Of a stretch of 12,814 nt of DNA, positions 12,218-12,814 are shown piece after piece. The stretch lies in NCBI GenBank assembly GCA_023435645.1, contig JAEYRK010000021.1, forward strand, positions 1 through 12,814, given 5' to 3'. The notes under the pieces are model-generated. The model saw nothing but the letters and a program-made list of their open reading frames with translations, was not told the DNA's origin and did no database searches. Source of the stretch: Bacillota bacterium (GTDB lineage Bacteria; Bacillota; Clostridia; Lachnospirales; Lachnospiraceae). Within the stretch, counting starts at the first letter, position 1. Each line of letters begins with the position of its first letter. A program made the translations under genes and the position numbers.

Positions 12218-12814
12218 ATGTTTCTTCATAAATCAATTATAGAATTTGGAATCATCGGTTTGGGTCGTTTTGGTTTGGCTTTGACAAGGACACTGGCGTC
12301 AGCCGGCAAGGAACTGATCGCGATAGATACAGTAGAAAGCCGTGTCAAACAGATCAGACATCTGACGGAAAATGCCTTTGTGGTTGGAAGCTTTGATAAG
12401 GAAACGCTGATGGATTCCGGAATACAGAACTGCGCTACCGTTGTAATATGTATCGGGGATAGTATTGATGTCAGCATATTGACAACACTGAATGTGATCA
12501 GCCTGGGGGTCCCCAGAGTTATCGCCAGGGCGGCCAGTCATGAGCAGGGACAGATTCTTGAAAAAATTGGTGCAGAGGTGATCTATCCGGAGAATGATAT
12601 GGCGGTCCGTCTGGCAAATAGACTGATGAATACCAATATTATGGAAACGATTGAACTCAGAGGAGGGATAGCAATTACAGAGCTTAGACTGACCTCCAAG
12701 ATATCAGGTAAGAGTGTCCTGCAGTCCAATATCAGACAGAAATTCAGTCTGAATATCATTGCTCTGGAGCATAACGGGGAAACCAGTACTGACATTACCC
12801 CGGAAGCAATTCTA
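12218..12814 (+). CDS. ktrA: KtrA/TrkA-family RCK gating subunit, 3' end outside the window
   Basis: An open frame of 199 codons without a stop up to the window end; KtrA proteins are about 215-225 residues, so only a short C-terminal piece is missing. The RCK_N Rossmann domain has the nucleotide motif GLGRFG (14-19), the acidic residue Asp37 ending the second strand (ELIAID), and later the conserved stretches IARAASHEQGQILEKIGAE and VIYPENDMAVRLANRL (about 102-136). RCK_C begins near 140. The protein forms an octameric ring under KtrB, opening with ATP and closing with ADP; RCK_C of many Firmicute homologues binds cyclic di-AMP, which inhibits uptake. AGGAGG at 12208-12213 gives the start. 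Whether the c-di-AMP contacts are kept cannot be decided here. Confidence 0.92.
   Translation, partial: MFLHKSIIEFGIIGLGRFGLALTRTLASAGKELIAIDTVESRVKQIRHLTENAFVVGSFDKETLMDSGIQNCATVVICIGDSIDVSILTTLNVISLGVPRVIARAASHEQGQILEKIGAEVIYPENDMAVRLANRLMNTNIMETIELRGGIAITELRLTSKISGKSVLQSNIRQKFSLNIIALEHNGETSTDITPEAIL

Overview
The window looks like a piece of chromosome from a low-GC, endospore-forming-type Firmicute, most likely Clostridia of the Lachnospiraceae / Clostridium cluster XIVa kind. The grounds are AT-rich intergenic DNA, strong AGGAGG-type ribosome binding sites, many TTGACA/TATAAT-type promoters, and a gene set typical of that group: a DUF1700/HAAS protein, a THUMP methyltransferase, an RdgB-YfcE pair, KdpDE-like regulators and Ktr potassium uptake. 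The genus is an inference. No insertion sequence, phage gene, CRISPR array or defence system is visible; most of the window is ordinary core chromosome.

Layout. (1) 1-385: the end of a tRNA operon, Val(UAC, 5' end cut off)-Leu(UAA)-Arg(ACG), closed by an intrinsic terminator. (2) 554-1163: a HAAS/DUF1700 membrane protein followed by two hairpins. (3) 1164-1861: a single-gene unit for a 107-residue Ser/Asn/Arg low-complexity protein in an AT-rich surround with its own terminator. (4) 1960-3619: a one-domain rhodanese, then a THUMP/SAM RNA methyltransferase with its own promoter. (5) 3632-4694: a bidirectional terminator and a minus-strand alpha/beta hydrolase. (6) 4758-7246: a cell-wall amidase, an RdgB-type XTP/dITP pyrophosphatase and a YfcE-type phosphoesterase, apparently one operon. 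(7) 7350-8350: a six-tRNA operon, Pro(UGG)-Gly(UCC)-Arg(UCU)-His(GUG)-Gln(UUG)-Leu(UAG), with a perfect consensus promoter, an embedded 59-bp tandem repeat and an 18-bp terminator stem. (8) 8421-12814: a potassium module made of a short KdpD-like sensor kinase (+), a KdpE-like regulator (-), and KtrB plus KtrA (+), the last cut by the window end.

How they work together. In the potassium module the sensor kinase and regulator probably form one two-component system although they are transcribed towards each other. The regulator gene and ktrB diverge from a shared 242-bp control region holding two similar 17-bp elements 32 bp apart, one of which overlaps a candidate ktrB -35 box. The natural model is potassium- or turgor-responsive control of a Ktr channel instead of the Kdp ATPase. 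The amidase operon combines wall turnover with nucleotide-pool housekeeping, a common kind of mixed operon.

The best candidates for something undescribed are the Ser/Asn/Arg repeat protein, the tail-to-tail kinase/regulator junction in which both stop codons sit inside one inverted repeat, the paired elements before ktrB, and the tandem repeat inside the tRNA operon. None is proof of a new system.
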